Notes: generated by a model from the letters alone, not told the origin. Shown: positions 53,471-62,587, counted from the stretch's first letter. The stretch is DNA of 64,000 nucleotides from JBBDSU01 sp040904825 (GCA_040904825.1 JBBDSU010000050.1:1-64000), one strand, 5' to 3'. Numbers and translations are program-made.

Positions 53471-55360
53471 GTGGTCGAAGGCATTGCTGGACCAGCCCCT
53501 GGTCCTCCGGGAAAACGACGGGACTCGCAGCAAGATGCGGGTGATGCCGTCGGGGACGATCGAGGTCGTTACTCGGACGTCGATGCCGCCGTGCCGTCAG
53601 TGATCATTCACGACAGTCTTGACGACGTCCATGTGGGACTCGAGCCCGACGATCCCGACGAACTCGCCGCGCAACTCAAGATCTTGCGCGAAGAAGTCGA
53701 GATCTTGCGCCGGCGACTGGCGGCCGCACCCCTGCGTATTCGCACTCTCGAAGAGCGCCTGCTTGCCACGCGCGGTCACCTGCAGGCTGCGCAAGCGCGC
53801 AATGCGAAGTTGGCGAGCACATTGGCGTCCGCGCGAGACCAACTTGTCGAGGTGCGTCGCGAGATTGATCGACTCTCCGCTCCACCGAGTTCCTACGCAA
53901 CCGTGCTAGCGACTGACGCAACAACAGCCACGGTGACCGTCTCGCTGGCTGGCCGGAAGCTGGAGGTTGCCGCGAGTCCGGACATCGATGCAGCAGATCT
54001 TCAGCGCGGCCGGCAGGTGCTGCTCAACGAGGCCATGAACATCGTCGCTGTGCGCCCAACTGACGATCAAGGTGACATTCTGACGGTCATCCAGCCATTG
54101 GACGACGGACGAGTGCTCGCCGCCGGCCATGGCGATGACGAGCGTGTGATTCATCTGACGGCTGACTTGGAGATCGCGCGGATCCGCCCCGGCGACAGCC
54201 TGCTCGTCGATATGCGCGCCAACACGGCACTCGAATTGATTCCCAAGCCAGGTTTTCAGCACCTGCTGATCGAAGAGATCCCCGATGTGACCTACGAGAG
54301 CATCGGCGGTCTTGGTGAACAGGTCGAGCGGATCCGGGATGCCATTGAATTGCCGTTCCTGCACGCCGAGTTGTTCGATGACCACGACCTCAAACCACCC
54401 AAGGGGATCTTGCTGTATGGACCGCCGGGGTGCGGCAAGACGATGATTGCCAAGGCGGTCGCGAACTCGCTGGCACGGCGGGTGGAAGAGCGTGATGGCC
54501 GTGGGCCCGTCCGCAGCTATTTCCTGAACATCAAGGGTCCGGAGTTGCTCAACAAGTATGTCGGCGAAACTGAACGGCACATTCGCCTGATCTTCCAACG
54601 AGCACGGGAAAAGGCAGCTGAAGGCAGCCCAGTCATTGTCTTCTTCGACGAAATGGAGTCGTTGTTCCGTACCCGTGGATCAGGAGTCTCGTCAGACGTT
54701 GAAACGACGATTGTGCCGCAGCTGCTGGCCGAGATCGACGGCGTCGAGCAGTTGCGCGATGTCGTGATCATCGGTGCCTCCAATCGCGAAGACATGATTG
54801 ATCCCGCCATCCTGCGGCCCGGGCGTTTGGATGTGAAGATCAAGGTCGATCGCCCCAGCGCTGAAGCCGCTGAAGAGATCTTCGCGATCTACCTGCACGA
54901 GCGGTTGCCGTTGCATGCTGACGCGTTAGCTGCCCACAACGGAGATCGAGCCGAGACGATCCGGGCGATGATCAGCGCAACGGTGGCCATGATGTACGAG
55001 GCGTCAAAGGACAACGAGTTCCTGGAGGTCACCTACACCAGCGGCGAAAAGGAAACGCTGTACTTCCGTGACTTCAATTCAGGGGCCATGATCGAGAATG
55101 TCGTTGCGCGAGCCAAAAAGATCGCTATCAAGCGGCTGATCGCCTCGGGTGAGCGCGGGTTGCGCACTGATGACATGGTCGCGGCAGTCCGGGAAGAGTT
55201 CCGCGACAACGAGGACCTTCCCAACACCACCAATCCCGATGACTGGGCTCGGATATCTGGGAAAAAGGGCGAACGCATCGCATTCGTGCGCACACTGGTG
55301 GGCGGTGGAGCGGCTGGGGTCCGGCCGATTGAGAACGTCACGCCAGGTCAATACCTCTAG
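53471..55360 (+). CDS. mpa: proteasome-associated ATPase Mpa (ARC)
   Basis: The AAA+ hexamer that unfolds pupylated proteins and feeds the 20S proteasome. Order: an N-terminal coiled coil (about residues 55-125, LKILREEVEILRRRL...) that binds Pup, two OB folds, Walker A GPPGCGKT (317-324), Walker B VIVFFDEME, sensor GASNRED, and the C-terminal GQYL that docks into the 20S pore. I chose GTG53471 (AGGAG at 53461-53465), giving 630 residues with the stop codon counted. The frame opens at GTG53354, 6 nt after trmI, but with no good site; GTG53591 is also possible. The first 40 residues are disordered-looking. Confidence 0.92.
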   Translation: MVEGIAGPAPGPPGKRRDSQQDAGDAVGDDRGRYSDVDAAVPSVIIHDSLDDVHVGLEPDDPDELAAQLKILREEVEILRRRLAAAPLRIRTLEERLLATRGHLQAAQARNAKLASTLASARDQLVEVRREIDRLSAPPSSYATVLATDATTATVTVSLAGRKLEVAASPDIDAADLQRGRQVLLNEAMNIVAVRPTDDQGDILTVIQPLDDGRVLAAGHGDDERVIHLTADLEIARIRPGDSLLVDMRANTALELIPKPGFQHLLIEEIPDVTYESIGGLGEQVERIRDAIELPFLHAELFDDHDLKPPKGILLYGPPGCGKTMIAKAVANSLARRVEERDGRGPVRSYFLNIKGPELLNKYVGETERHIRLIFQRAREKAAEGSPVIVFFDEMESLFRTRGSGVSSDVETTIVPQLLAEIDGVEQLRDVVIIGASNREDMIDPAILRPGRLDVKIKVDRPSAEAAEEIFAIYLHERLPLHADALAAHNGDRAETIRAMISATVAMMYEASKDNEFLEVTYTSGEKETLYFRDFNSGAMIENVVARAKKIAIKRLIASGERGLRTDDMVAAVREEFRDNEDLPNTTNPDDWARISGKKGERIAFVRTLVGGGAAGVRPIENVTPGQYL

Positions 55361-55392
55361 GCATCGCTGCGTCAGCGACGAGGAGTGCCGCG

Positions 55393-56883
55393 GTGTCCAC
55401 TGCCAAGGTCGTGGGAATCGAGACCGAATACGGCATCGTCGTAGACGGCCCCACACCGGTGAACCCCGTCTTTGGGTCATCGATGGTGGTATCGGCCTAC
55501 CGCGCATCGGTACGTCGCGACGTAGGTTGGGACCACACCGACGAACAGCCATTTCGAGACGCTCGGGGCTTTGACGTCACCCAGCCCCTTAACGGTGCCA
55601 GTGACGCCGAATTGAGCATGGCCAACTCGGTGCTCACCAATGGCGCGCGGCTGTACGTCGATCACGCACACCCCGAGTACGCCACTCCCGAATGCACCAA
55701 TGCGCGCGACGCCGTGGTATGGGATAAGGCAGGGGAATCGATTCTCGCATCCGCTGCGCAATTGGCCGCCGCATCCCTTCCGACCGGTTCGCGGGTGCTC
55801 ATCCACAAGAACAACACCGATGGAAAGGGCGCTGCCTACGGGACCCATGAGAACTATCTTGTGCCGCGGTCACTGCCGTTTGGGGCCCTGACCGACGCCC
55901 TGCTGCCGTTCTTCGTCAGCCGCATCATCTTCGTCGGGGCCGGACGTATCGGGACCGAATTCGCCGATCGTGACGTCCCGTTCCAACTGTCACAACGTGC
56001 AGACTTTTTCGAAGTGGAAGTCGGCCTCGAAACTACCCTCAAACGCCCTCTGATGAACACACGCGACGAGCCTCATGCAGATCCTGATATCTACCGTCGA
56101 TTGCATGTCATCAACGGCGACGCCAATCTCTGCGAGGTTGCCACATTCCTCAAAGTGGGAACGATGATGCTGGTCCTAGACGCCATCGAAGACGGTTACA
56201 TCGCCGACGAATTGTCGATCGAACATCCTGTGGATGCCATCCAGCAGATCAGTCATGACCCGACACTCACCCGGAAAGTGGCGTTGTGTGATGGGCGACG
56301 GCTCACGGCCATCGAGGTACAGCGCGCCTACCTGGCCGCCGTAGAAAAGCACCTGGCAGACCGGGGCGCTTCGAGCGCCGACTCCGATCTGGTCATTGAC
56401 TGGTGGAATCGCGTGTTGGAAGCGGCAGATCAGTCGCCTCACGACCTCGTCGGGATCGTGGATTGGGCAACCAAGTGGGAACTCATCGAAGGATTTGCCA
56501 CGCGACATGCACTACCTGTCACCCATGACCGCGTGCGAATGGTCGATCTGCAGTACCACGACGTGCGCCCGGACAAAGGGCTCTACCAGCGGCTTGTCGC
56601 TCGCGGCCGCGTGGAGCGACTTGTGAGCGATGAAGAGGTGGTCGCTGCGATCACGACACCACCTGGCGATACCCGTGCTTGGTTCCGCGGCGAGTGCATT
56701 CGCAGATTCCCAGAATCGGTGGTGGCAGCCGGTTGGGATGCGATCGTGTTTGACGTGGGCCGTGAGGCGCTCCAACGCGTCCCCATGATGGACCCGTTTA
56801 AGGGAACTCGGGCTGCCACGCGACATCTTTTCGATCGGGTCTCCTCTGCCGACGAGCTCCTCGACGTGTTAGAACAACGGTGA
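55393..56883 (+). CDS. dop: depupylase/Pup deamidase Dop
   Basis: Dop removes Pup from substrates and, where Pup ends in Gln, deamidates it. The carboxylate-amine ligase fold shows GIETEYG (Mg2+ Glu residues 10 and 12), YVDHAHPEYATPE with the catalytic Asp, HKNNTDGKGAAYGTHENY, and NTRDEPHADP. Between the first two motifs, around residues 35-75, is the Dop-specific loop (RDARGFDVTQ) that PafA lacks, so this is Dop and not the ligase. 496 residues. GTG55393 has AGGAG at 55381-55385. Confidence 0.94.
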   Translation: MSTAKVVGIETEYGIVVDGPTPVNPVFGSSMVVSAYRASVRRDVGWDHTDEQPFRDARGFDVTQPLNGASDAELSMANSVLTNGARLYVDHAHPEYATPECTNARDAVVWDKAGESILASAAQLAAASLPTGSRVLIHKNNTDGKGAAYGTHENYLVPRSLPFGALTDALLPFFVSRIIFVGAGRIGTEFADRDVPFQLSQRADFFEVEVGLETTLKRPLMNTRDEPHADPDIYRRLHVINGDANLCEVATFLKVGTMMLVLDAIEDGYIADELSIEHPVDAIQQISHDPTLTRKVALCDGRRLTAIEVQRAYLAAVEKHLADRGASSADSDLVIDWWNRVLEAADQSPHDLVGIVDWATKWELIEGFATRHALPVTHDRVRMVDLQYHDVRPDKGLYQRLVARGRVERLVSDEEVVAAITTPPGDTRAWFRGECIRRFPESVVAAGWDAIVFDVGREALQRVPMMDPFKGTRAATRHLFDRVSSADELLDVLEQR

Positions 56884-57045
56884 TGCGATCAGCGGGCAAC
56901 AGAAACCTCTTGGGTCGCCAATCCTGCGTTCAAGCCCGTCATGAATCAGATATCGAGTTGGTGGCGCGTCACATGCTGATCGGTACGATCGATGCGTTCG
57001 TAAGATGCCGACGTGGTGCGGGCAGGCAACGACGGGAGACCGAGA

Positions 57046-57243
57046 ATGAGTGACGCGAGACGTCGCCAGCGACCGACCTCGTCCAGTGATGCCCAGCCAC
57101 AGGCCGAAGTCGCTGACAACGCGGAATCGAGCGCTCGAGATGTACTTGATGACGTCGATGAATTGCTCGACGAAATCGACGAAGTACTCGAGGAGAACGC
57201 TGAGGAGTTCGTCCGCGGTTACGTCCAGAAGGGCGGCGAGTGA
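57046..57243 (+). CDS. pup: prokaryotic ubiquitin-like protein Pup (ending Gly-Gly-Glu)
   Basis: The 65-residue protein modifier Pup, joined by PafA to lysines of proteins destined for the proteasome. A polar, disordered N-half is followed by an acidic helix (DVLDDVDELLDEIDEVLEEN), and the conserved end FVRGYVQKGGE. The last residue is encoded as Glu (GAG), so unlike the mycobacterial form ending in Gln it needs no deamidation before ligation. ATG57046 has GGGAG at 57034-57038. The 162-nt spacer upstream, after dop, contains TACGAT near 56984 that may be part of a promoter. Confidence 0.95.
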   Translation: MSDARRRQRPTSSSDAQPQAEVADNAESSARDVLDDVDELLDEIDEVLEENAEEFVRGYVQKGGE

Positions 57244-57309
57244 GTATGTCTGCGGCCCGTTGAGGCCACCAGCCGAGTTTCATGCGTAGCTCAATCCCCA
57301 TGAACGAGG

Positions 57310-57337
57310 TTGGCGCTGGGCGTGAGTGGTCTACGCT
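57310..57337 (+). promoter_or_regulatory. possible internal promoter before prcB
   Basis: TTGGCG (57310-57315) and TACGCT (57332-57337), 16 nt apart, lie in the 120-nt spacer between pup and prcB and end 26 nt before the chosen start. Confidence 0.35.
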
Positions 57338-57363
57338 TCGATCTCACATATACGAGGTGCACA

Positions 57364-58182
57364 GTGAGCGAGATCGAGCGATGGTGGGATGTCATGCCCG
57401 CACCTTTCGAGTCGCAACCTAGTTCCTTTATCGCCATGCTCAACCGTGCGGCACCGCAATCCATAGCCGGCACGATCGGAGGCGGGACGCTGCCTGCCAG
57501 CTTGAAGGACCAACTCGTCGATGGGACGACGGTGCTGGCCGTGGTTGCCAAGGGTGGGGTAGTCGTAGCGGGCGACCGTCGGGCAACCGCCGGACATCTC
57601 ATCTCGCGCGGCGACATGCGCAAGGTGTTCCCTGCCGACGACTGGTCAGCGGTTGCCATATCCGGTGCAGCTGGGCCGGCGATGGAGCTTGCCAAGATCT
57701 TTGCGACCGAGTTGGAGCACTACGAAAAGGTTGAGGGTGAACCCTTGTCGTTGGAGGGAAAGTCCAACAAGTTGGCGAGCATGGTGCGCGCCCACTTTCC
57801 TCTTGCACTCCAAGGGCTTGTCGTTGTGCCGCTGTTCGCAGGTGTCGAGCGGGCCACCGGCGCTGCCCAGATCTTCGAGTACGACCCGGTCGGCGGCCGC
57901 TATGTCGCGACTGATCAGGCAGCAGCCGGTAGCGGTTCGCTGGCTGCTAGGAGCACCCTGAAACGTCTTGCGGATGGCGACGCGCCGATCAGCACTGCAG
58001 TCAGCACCGCGCTTGAGGCGCTGATCGTCGCGGCCGAGGAGGATGCTGCCACCGGTGGTCCTGACATGATTCGTCGGATATATCCGATTGTGGCGGTGAT
58101 CGACGACGACGGGTACCGCGAGCTCGATGCCAGCGAAGTTGCGACGAATGTTGAGGACGTGATCGATCGGCGTCGTCGCTGA
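57364..58182 (+). CDS. prcB: proteasome subunit beta PrcB
   Basis: The catalytic 20S subunit, 272 residues. A propeptide of 54 residues ends at Gly54; autocleavage would expose the nucleophile Thr55 (DG/TTVLAV). The fold shows GVVVAGDRRATAG with the active-site Lys-equivalent region, LEHYEKVEG, QAAAGSGSLAAR, and DAATGGPDMIR with the Asp/Ser group near the active site. GTG57364 has GAGGTG at 57354-57359. ATG57394 is an in-frame alternative that would shorten the propeptide. prcA follows after 32 nt. Confidence 0.94.
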   Translation: MSEIERWWDVMPAPFESQPSSFIAMLNRAAPQSIAGTIGGGTLPASLKDQLVDGTTVLAVVAKGGVVVAGDRRATAGHLISRGDMRKVFPADDWSAVAISGAAGPAMELAKIFATELEHYEKVEGEPLSLEGKSNKLASMVRAHFPLALQGLVVVPLFAGVERATGAAQIFEYDPVGGRYVATDQAAAGSGSLAARSTLKRLADGDAPISTAVSTALEALIVAAEEDAATGGPDMIRRIYPIVAVIDDDGYRELDASEVATNVEDVIDRRRR

Positions 58183-58214
58183 CGTCGAGAGTCCAGGCCG
58201 AATCGGAGGAATAC

Positions 58215-58901
58215 GTGGCTACGCCGTTCTACGTCGCCCCAGAGCAGATGATGAAGGATCGGGCCGACTATGCCCGCAAAGGCATCGCGCGGGGGCGGGC
58301 ACTCATCGCTGTTGAGTACGCGGATGGCGTCGTGTTCGTCAGTGAAAATCCATCGCGATCCCTCCACAAGACTTCGGAGATCTACGATCGCATCGCTTTT
58401 GCTGCCGTGGGTCGCTATAACGAATTCGAGTCACTCCGGGTGGCTGGAATCCGTCTGGCGGATGTGAAGGGCTATCAGTATGCGCGCGAGGACGTGACGG
58501 CCAAACCGCTGGCCAACGCCTATTCCCAGGCGCTCGGGGCGATCTTCATGGGCGACTCAAAGCCCTACGAGGTCGAGTTGCTGATCGCGCAAGTCAACGG
58601 AGCTGATACCGCGACTGAGCTCTACCACATCTTGTACGACGGCTCGATCGTCGATGAACACCAGTTCGTCGCCATCGGGGGCGATACCGAGCCGTTGACC
58701 GCGGCTCTCGAAGAGCGTTGGCGGCCGGATCTGGAGTTGGCAGACGCTGTCGCTGTTGCCAAGCACAGCTTGGAAGCTGTCGGCGGTAGTCCACTCAGTG
58801 CTGGCGCGATCGAGGTGTCTGGCCTGGACTCTGGCCGCGCCCGTCGTCGCTTCTTTCGTCTGCGGGACGAAGCGCTGCGAACAGTGCTGGAAGCCGACTG
58901 A
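58215..58901 (+). CDS. prcA: proteasome subunit alpha PrcA
   Basis: The 228-residue alpha subunit, forming the outer rings of the 20S core and the gate. It begins MATPFYVAPEQMMKDRADYARKG, the gating N-terminus, and has ARGRALIAVEYADG, SLHKTSEIYDRIAFAAVGRYNEF and GGDTEPL. It has no catalytic Thr, as expected. The C-terminal 30 residues are basic. GTG58215 has GGAGGA upstream at 58205-58210. Confidence 0.94.
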   Translation: MATPFYVAPEQMMKDRADYARKGIARGRALIAVEYADGVVFVSENPSRSLHKTSEIYDRIAFAAVGRYNEFESLRVAGIRLADVKGYQYAREDVTAKPLANAYSQALGAIFMGDSKPYEVELLIAQVNGADTATELYHILYDGSIVDEHQFVAIGGDTEPLTAALEERWRPDLELADAVAVAKHSLEAVGGSPLSAGAIEVSGLDSGRARRRFFRLRDEALRTVLEAD

Positions 58902-58913
58902 CGAGGACCATGC

Positions 58914-60272
58914 GTGCGACGACGGATCTTCGGCATCGAGACCGAGTACGGGGTGACATGCACGCTTGACGGACAGCGGCGACTCAGCCCAGACGAGGTC
59001 GCGCGCTACCTGTTTCGACGTGTTGTGTCATGGGGGCGATCGTCGAATGTGTTCCTGGAAAATGGCGCCCGGCTCTACCTGGATGTCGGGTCCCATCCCG
59101 AGTATGCGACACCCGAGTGTGACAGCCCGCTCCAGGTGACTCTTCACGACAAGGCGGGCGAACGCGTCGTCGAGGAGTTGGTTCTGGCCGCAGAGCAGCG
59201 TCTGGCCGACGAAGGCGTCAAGGGTCGTATCTCGATGTTCAAGAACAACACAGATTCAGCGGGTAACTCGTACGGTTGCCACGAGAACTACCTGGTTGAA
59301 CGTAGCGGTGACTTCCAACGGACCACTGAACGCCTCATCCCATTCCTCGTCACGCGCCAGATCTTCTCAGGGGCGGGCAAGGTGCTGCACACTGCTCGCG
59401 GCCCCCGATTCGTCTTGTCGCAAAGGGCAGAACACATTTGGGAGGGTGTGTCGTCAGCCACTACCCGGTCGCGTCCGATCATCAACACTCGTGATGAGCC
59501 CCACGCGGATGCCGAACGGTTTCGACGATTACATGTCATCGTGGGTGACTCGAACGTGTCGGCGTATACGACGTGGTTGAAGGTAGCGACGTGTGACTTG
59601 GTGCTTCGAATGCTGGAAGATCGGGCGATGGTTCGGGATCTGACCCTCGACAATTCGATTCGCGCTATTCGCGAGATCTCCCACGACTTGACAGGGCAGC
59701 AGCCGGTTCGACTGGCGACGGGCATCCACATGTCGGCACTTGAGATCCAGCAGGCCTACCTGGAACGTGTCGAACGCTACGTCGAGGGCAGTGGCGATCA
59801 GGACGACGAAGCCAAGCGCGTGGTGGGGGAATGGCGACATGTGCTGGAAGCATTGGCTGACGACGCTTCCCGCCTAGGACGGCAGCTGGATTGGGTCGCC
59901 AAGTTGAAGCTTGTTGAGGCCTACTGCACCAGGCACGCTCTTCCATTGGACGATCCGCGCGTCCAGATGATCGATCTCGCGTATCACGACGTGGTGCGCA
60001 GCAGGGGCTTGCACCATCTGTTGGAACGACAAGGACGCGTGCAACAGATGTTCGACGAGGCCGACGTTGTAGAGGCAATGTCGGAGCCGCCACCATCGAC
60101 ACGAGCAGCGTTGCGCGGAAAGTTCATTCGCAAGGCAAAGCAGGCGCACCGCGACTTCACCGTCGATTGGGTGCATCTCAAACTCAATGATCAGGCCCAG
60201 CGCACAGTGCTGTGCAAGGACCCGTTTGCGTTCGAAGATGAACGCGTCGACCGACTCATCGCGTCGATGTGA
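58914..60272 (+). CDS. pafA: Pup-protein ligase PafA
   Basis: PafA uses ATP to attach the C-terminal Glu of Pup to substrate lysines. The 452-residue protein starts MRRRIFGIETEYG with Mg2+ ligands Glu9 and Glu11, then YLDVGSHPEYATPE (catalytic Asp), FKNNTDSAGNSYGCHENYL and NTRDEPHAD. It lacks the Dop loop and is a clear paralogue of the dop product encoded 2 kb upstream. GTG58914 has GAGGA at 58903-58907. The nearby ATG at 58910 is in another frame. Confidence 0.95.
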   Translation: MRRRIFGIETEYGVTCTLDGQRRLSPDEVARYLFRRVVSWGRSSNVFLENGARLYLDVGSHPEYATPECDSPLQVTLHDKAGERVVEELVLAAEQRLADEGVKGRISMFKNNTDSAGNSYGCHENYLVERSGDFQRTTERLIPFLVTRQIFSGAGKVLHTARGPRFVLSQRAEHIWEGVSSATTRSRPIINTRDEPHADAERFRRLHVIVGDSNVSAYTTWLKVATCDLVLRMLEDRAMVRDLTLDNSIRAIREISHDLTGQQPVRLATGIHMSALEIQQAYLERVERYVEGSGDQDDEAKRVVGEWRHVLEALADDASRLGRQLDWVAKLKLVEAYCTRHALPLDDPRVQMIDLAYHDVVRSRGLHHLLERQGRVQQMFDEADVVEAMSEPPPSTRAALRGKFIRKAKQAHRDFTVDWVHLKLNDQAQRTVLCKDPFAFEDERVDRLIASM

Positions 60273-60291
60273 CGATGGTGGCGGAGTCTCT

Positions 60292-61281
60292 ATGAGCGCG
60301 ACGATCAAGGTTGAACGACTCGTCAACTTGACGGTCGCCCTGCTTGAGGCGCGCCGACCGTTGACGTTCGCTGAGATCCGTCGTCGTACCGGCTACTACT
60401 CGCAAGGTGATGCCGAGTCGGCCCGACGAATGTTTGAGCGCGACAAAGACGATCTGCGCAAGTTGGGTGTGCCGATTATCACGCGCGATGTGGCGTTCGG
60501 TGACGATGTTGGGTATCTGATCGATCGCCGGACGTACGAGCTTCCCGATCTTGACTTGACGCGGGATGAGGTCGCCGCATTGTCCTTGGCTGTCGGGATG
60601 GCCGGCGTTGAGGGCATGCGTCTGACATGGGCGAGGTTGGCTGCTCGCTCACCTGACCCCGTAGCACTGCCGGCGCCGGCAGTGCGAGTCCTGATTGCCG
60701 CGGATGCCGTTGAGTCGTTGGCTGATCCGATTGTGTATCGGTCCACCGTCGCGTTTACCTACCGCGCCCAAACTGGTGAACCTGCTCGCCGTACCGTCGA
60801 TCCTTACGCCGTCGCGCAGCGTCGGGGCGCGTGGTACTTGGTAGGCCACGACCGTGATCGTGATGCGCTTCGGACATTTCGCTTGGATCGCATCGAGGGC
60901 GATGTCGATGTGGTGGGCGAAGCCGGCAGCTTCACCGAGCCACCCAAATTTGATCTGGCCGAAGCATTGCAGAGGCCGGAAGCCGACCTTGTCACACTCA
61001 CACTTGAGGTGGACGCAGCCAGCCGGTGGGCGGTGGAAGCCCGCGGTGGTGAGCGCTCATCATCCGGCGTCGATCCTGCGCAACCAGCGGGCCCAGAGAC
61101 CTTCGTCGTGCACGCTTTTGATCCCGAACGCGACCTTGGTTGGTTACTTGGTTTGGTGCCGGCTGTACGCGTTGTGAAACCCCCAGAGGTCGTTGGCCGT
61201 GTCGTCGATGCGCTGACACGAATCCGTGATGGACATGCATCTGGTGAGAGCGCGGCGGGTCCCACTGGAGGTACGCGATGA
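60292..61281 (+). CDS. pafB: WYL-domain transcription regulator PafB
   Basis: One half of the PafBC heterodimer that switches on LexA-independent DNA-damage genes in mycobacteria. The 329-residue protein has an N-terminal winged helix (RLVNLTVALLEARRPLTFAEIRR), the WYL domain with RRTVDPYAVAQRRGAWYLVGHD, and a C-terminal WCX segment. ATG60292 has GGAG at 60282-60285. Open sequence continues into pafA but is not conserved. It overlaps pafC by 4 nt. A proteasome function is not needed for this role in mycobacteria; the shared locus is historical or regulatory. Confidence 0.92.
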   Translation: MSATIKVERLVNLTVALLEARRPLTFAEIRRRTGYYSQGDAESARRMFERDKDDLRKLGVPIITRDVAFGDDVGYLIDRRTYELPDLDLTRDEVAALSLAVGMAGVEGMRLTWARLAARSPDPVALPAPAVRVLIAADAVESLADPIVYRSTVAFTYRAQTGEPARRTVDPYAVAQRRGAWYLVGHDRDRDALRTFRLDRIEGDVDVVGEAGSFTEPPKFDLAEALQRPEADLVTLTLEVDAASRWAVEARGGERSSSGVDPAQPAGPETFVVHAFDPERDLGWLLGLVPAVRVVKPPEVVGRVVDALTRIRDGHASGESAAGPTGGTR

Positions 61282-62249
61282 CAAGATCTGCCGGCGGCCA
61301 CAACGGTGGAACGATGCCACGCGCGGGCAGGGCGGTCACCGATGTCGCCAGAATGCTTGCGCTTGTGCCGTGGTTGCTGGAGCGTCCAGGGGTTACGGTT
61401 GAGGAAACCGCCGACAGCTTTGGCGTGAGTCCAACTGCGATTCGCCGTGATCTGCATCACTTGGACTTCTGTGGCTTGCCCGGCCTTGGCGGCGGCGACC
61501 TGTTCGAAGTCGACATGATTGGCGACCGCATCGTGGTGGCCATGGCCGACGAGTTGCGCCGACCATTGCGGCCCACGCCTGCCGAGGCGTTGCGCCTCGT
61601 GCTGACCGCCGATGGTGTAGCCGAGATCCTCGCCGACGAACTTCCTGCACTTCGCAGCGCGGTCGACAAAGTGCGTGCGGCGCTTGGCATACCCGCAGAA
61701 GTGGCTGACGTGCTAGCCGACGAGCCAACGGAAGTGTTGACCGCGCTGCGTGATGCAGTTCGTGATGGCGTCGTGGTGACATTTCAGTATCGCGGACGTG
61801 CCGATGATCAACCCCGCCTGCGGACGGTCGAGCCGTGGCAGCTCCTCGTGGACGATGGTGTGTGGTACTTGCAAGCCCGGGACGTCACCGCTGATGGTGC
61901 ACGTGTGTTCCGGATTGACCGAATGCATGCCGTCGAAGCGACGACGCGCCGCCGAGCACAGGCTGTACCGACGGAGCTGCCAGTTCCGCTCTTCCAACCG
62001 TCCGTTGACGCGGCCGAGATCATCGTCGAACTTGACGACGGCGCGCACTGGATCACAGATGCCGTGGTGTGTGAAGAGGTGATGCAGGTCTCCGGCGGCG
62101 GTGTTGAAGTGCGGCTGTTGACCGACGCGCCCCAGTGGATCGCTCAACTGGTCATGAGCGCTGGTGGTTCAGCACGGATCCGCTCTCCGGAGTGGCTCAG
62201 AATGCGGGTGCACGAACAGGCGAGCAGGGGACTGGCCGCCGTCGAGTGA
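61278..62249 (+). CDS. pafC: WYL-domain transcription regulator PafC
   Basis: The partner of PafB, 323 residues. An N-terminal HTH (RMLALVPWLLERPGVTVEETADSFGVS), the WYL core with RTVEPWQLLVDDGVWYLQARD and the WCX end SPEWLRMRVHEQA. ATG61278 overlaps pafB. ATG61314 is a possible alternative that would drop a Gly-rich leader. DNA damage is sensed in mycobacteria by ligand binding to the WYL domain (ssDNA proposed); this cannot be seen here. The stop overlaps the next GTG. Confidence 0.92.
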   Translation: MTRSAGGHNGGTMPRAGRAVTDVARMLALVPWLLERPGVTVEETADSFGVSPTAIRRDLHHLDFCGLPGLGGGDLFEVDMIGDRIVVAMADELRRPLRPTPAEALRLVLTADGVAEILADELPALRSAVDKVRAALGIPAEVADVLADEPTEVLTALRDAVRDGVVVTFQYRGRADDQPRLRTVEPWQLLVDDGVWYLQARDVTADGARVFRIDRMHAVEATTRRRAQAVPTELPVPLFQPSVDAAEIIVELDDGAHWITDAVVCEEVMQVSGGGVEVRLLTDAPQWIAQLVMSAGGSARIRSPEWLRMRVHEQASRGLAAVE

Positions 62250-62587
62250 GCACGGCTCAGGGCAAGACTTCCTACACTGCTGGCAGCAAATCGACCGGGG
62301 AGTATTGCGTGCTGTGGTCCGTTGTCGGTATCACGGCGTTGGCAACGTTGCTGGTGCTGGCCGTCACCTTCCTGTTCGTTGCCCGTCGAATGCGTGGAGT
62401 TGTCGAGCAGGTGACAGCGATCGAACGGCAGATCATGCCCGAAATCGAGCGCCTGCAATCCGACCTTGAGGTCAGGGCGCGAGAATGGGAGCGCATTGGT
62501 GGTAGCGGCGATGCACAGAACACGGGGAACGATGGGCCCTTGTCGTCAGGCAACGGATCTGATGGTGATGGCGATGTTGGTCGATAG
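62246..62587 (+). CDS. small membrane protein with coiled coil, between pafC and tatA
   Basis: A 113-residue protein. One membrane helix (about residues 22-46) is followed by a charged coiled coil (residues 50-80) with a regular heptad pattern, then a Gly/Asn/Asp-rich tail. GTG62246 overlaps the pafC stop (GTGA), so it is very probably expressed. I do not recognise the family. The layout is TatA/TatB-like (helix then amphipathic helix), but the TatA/B hallmark FG hinge is absent, so I do not call it TatB. Confidence 0.72.
   Translation: MSTAQGKTSYTAGSKSTGEYCVLWSVVGITALATLLVLAVTFLFVARRMRGVVEQVTAIERQIMPEIERLQSDLEVRAREWERIGGSGDAQNTGNDGPLSSGNGSDGDGDVGR

Noticed and set aside
62246..62587. Calling the small membrane protein TatB
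   Set aside because: It lacks the FG hinge and the conserved Glu of TatB.
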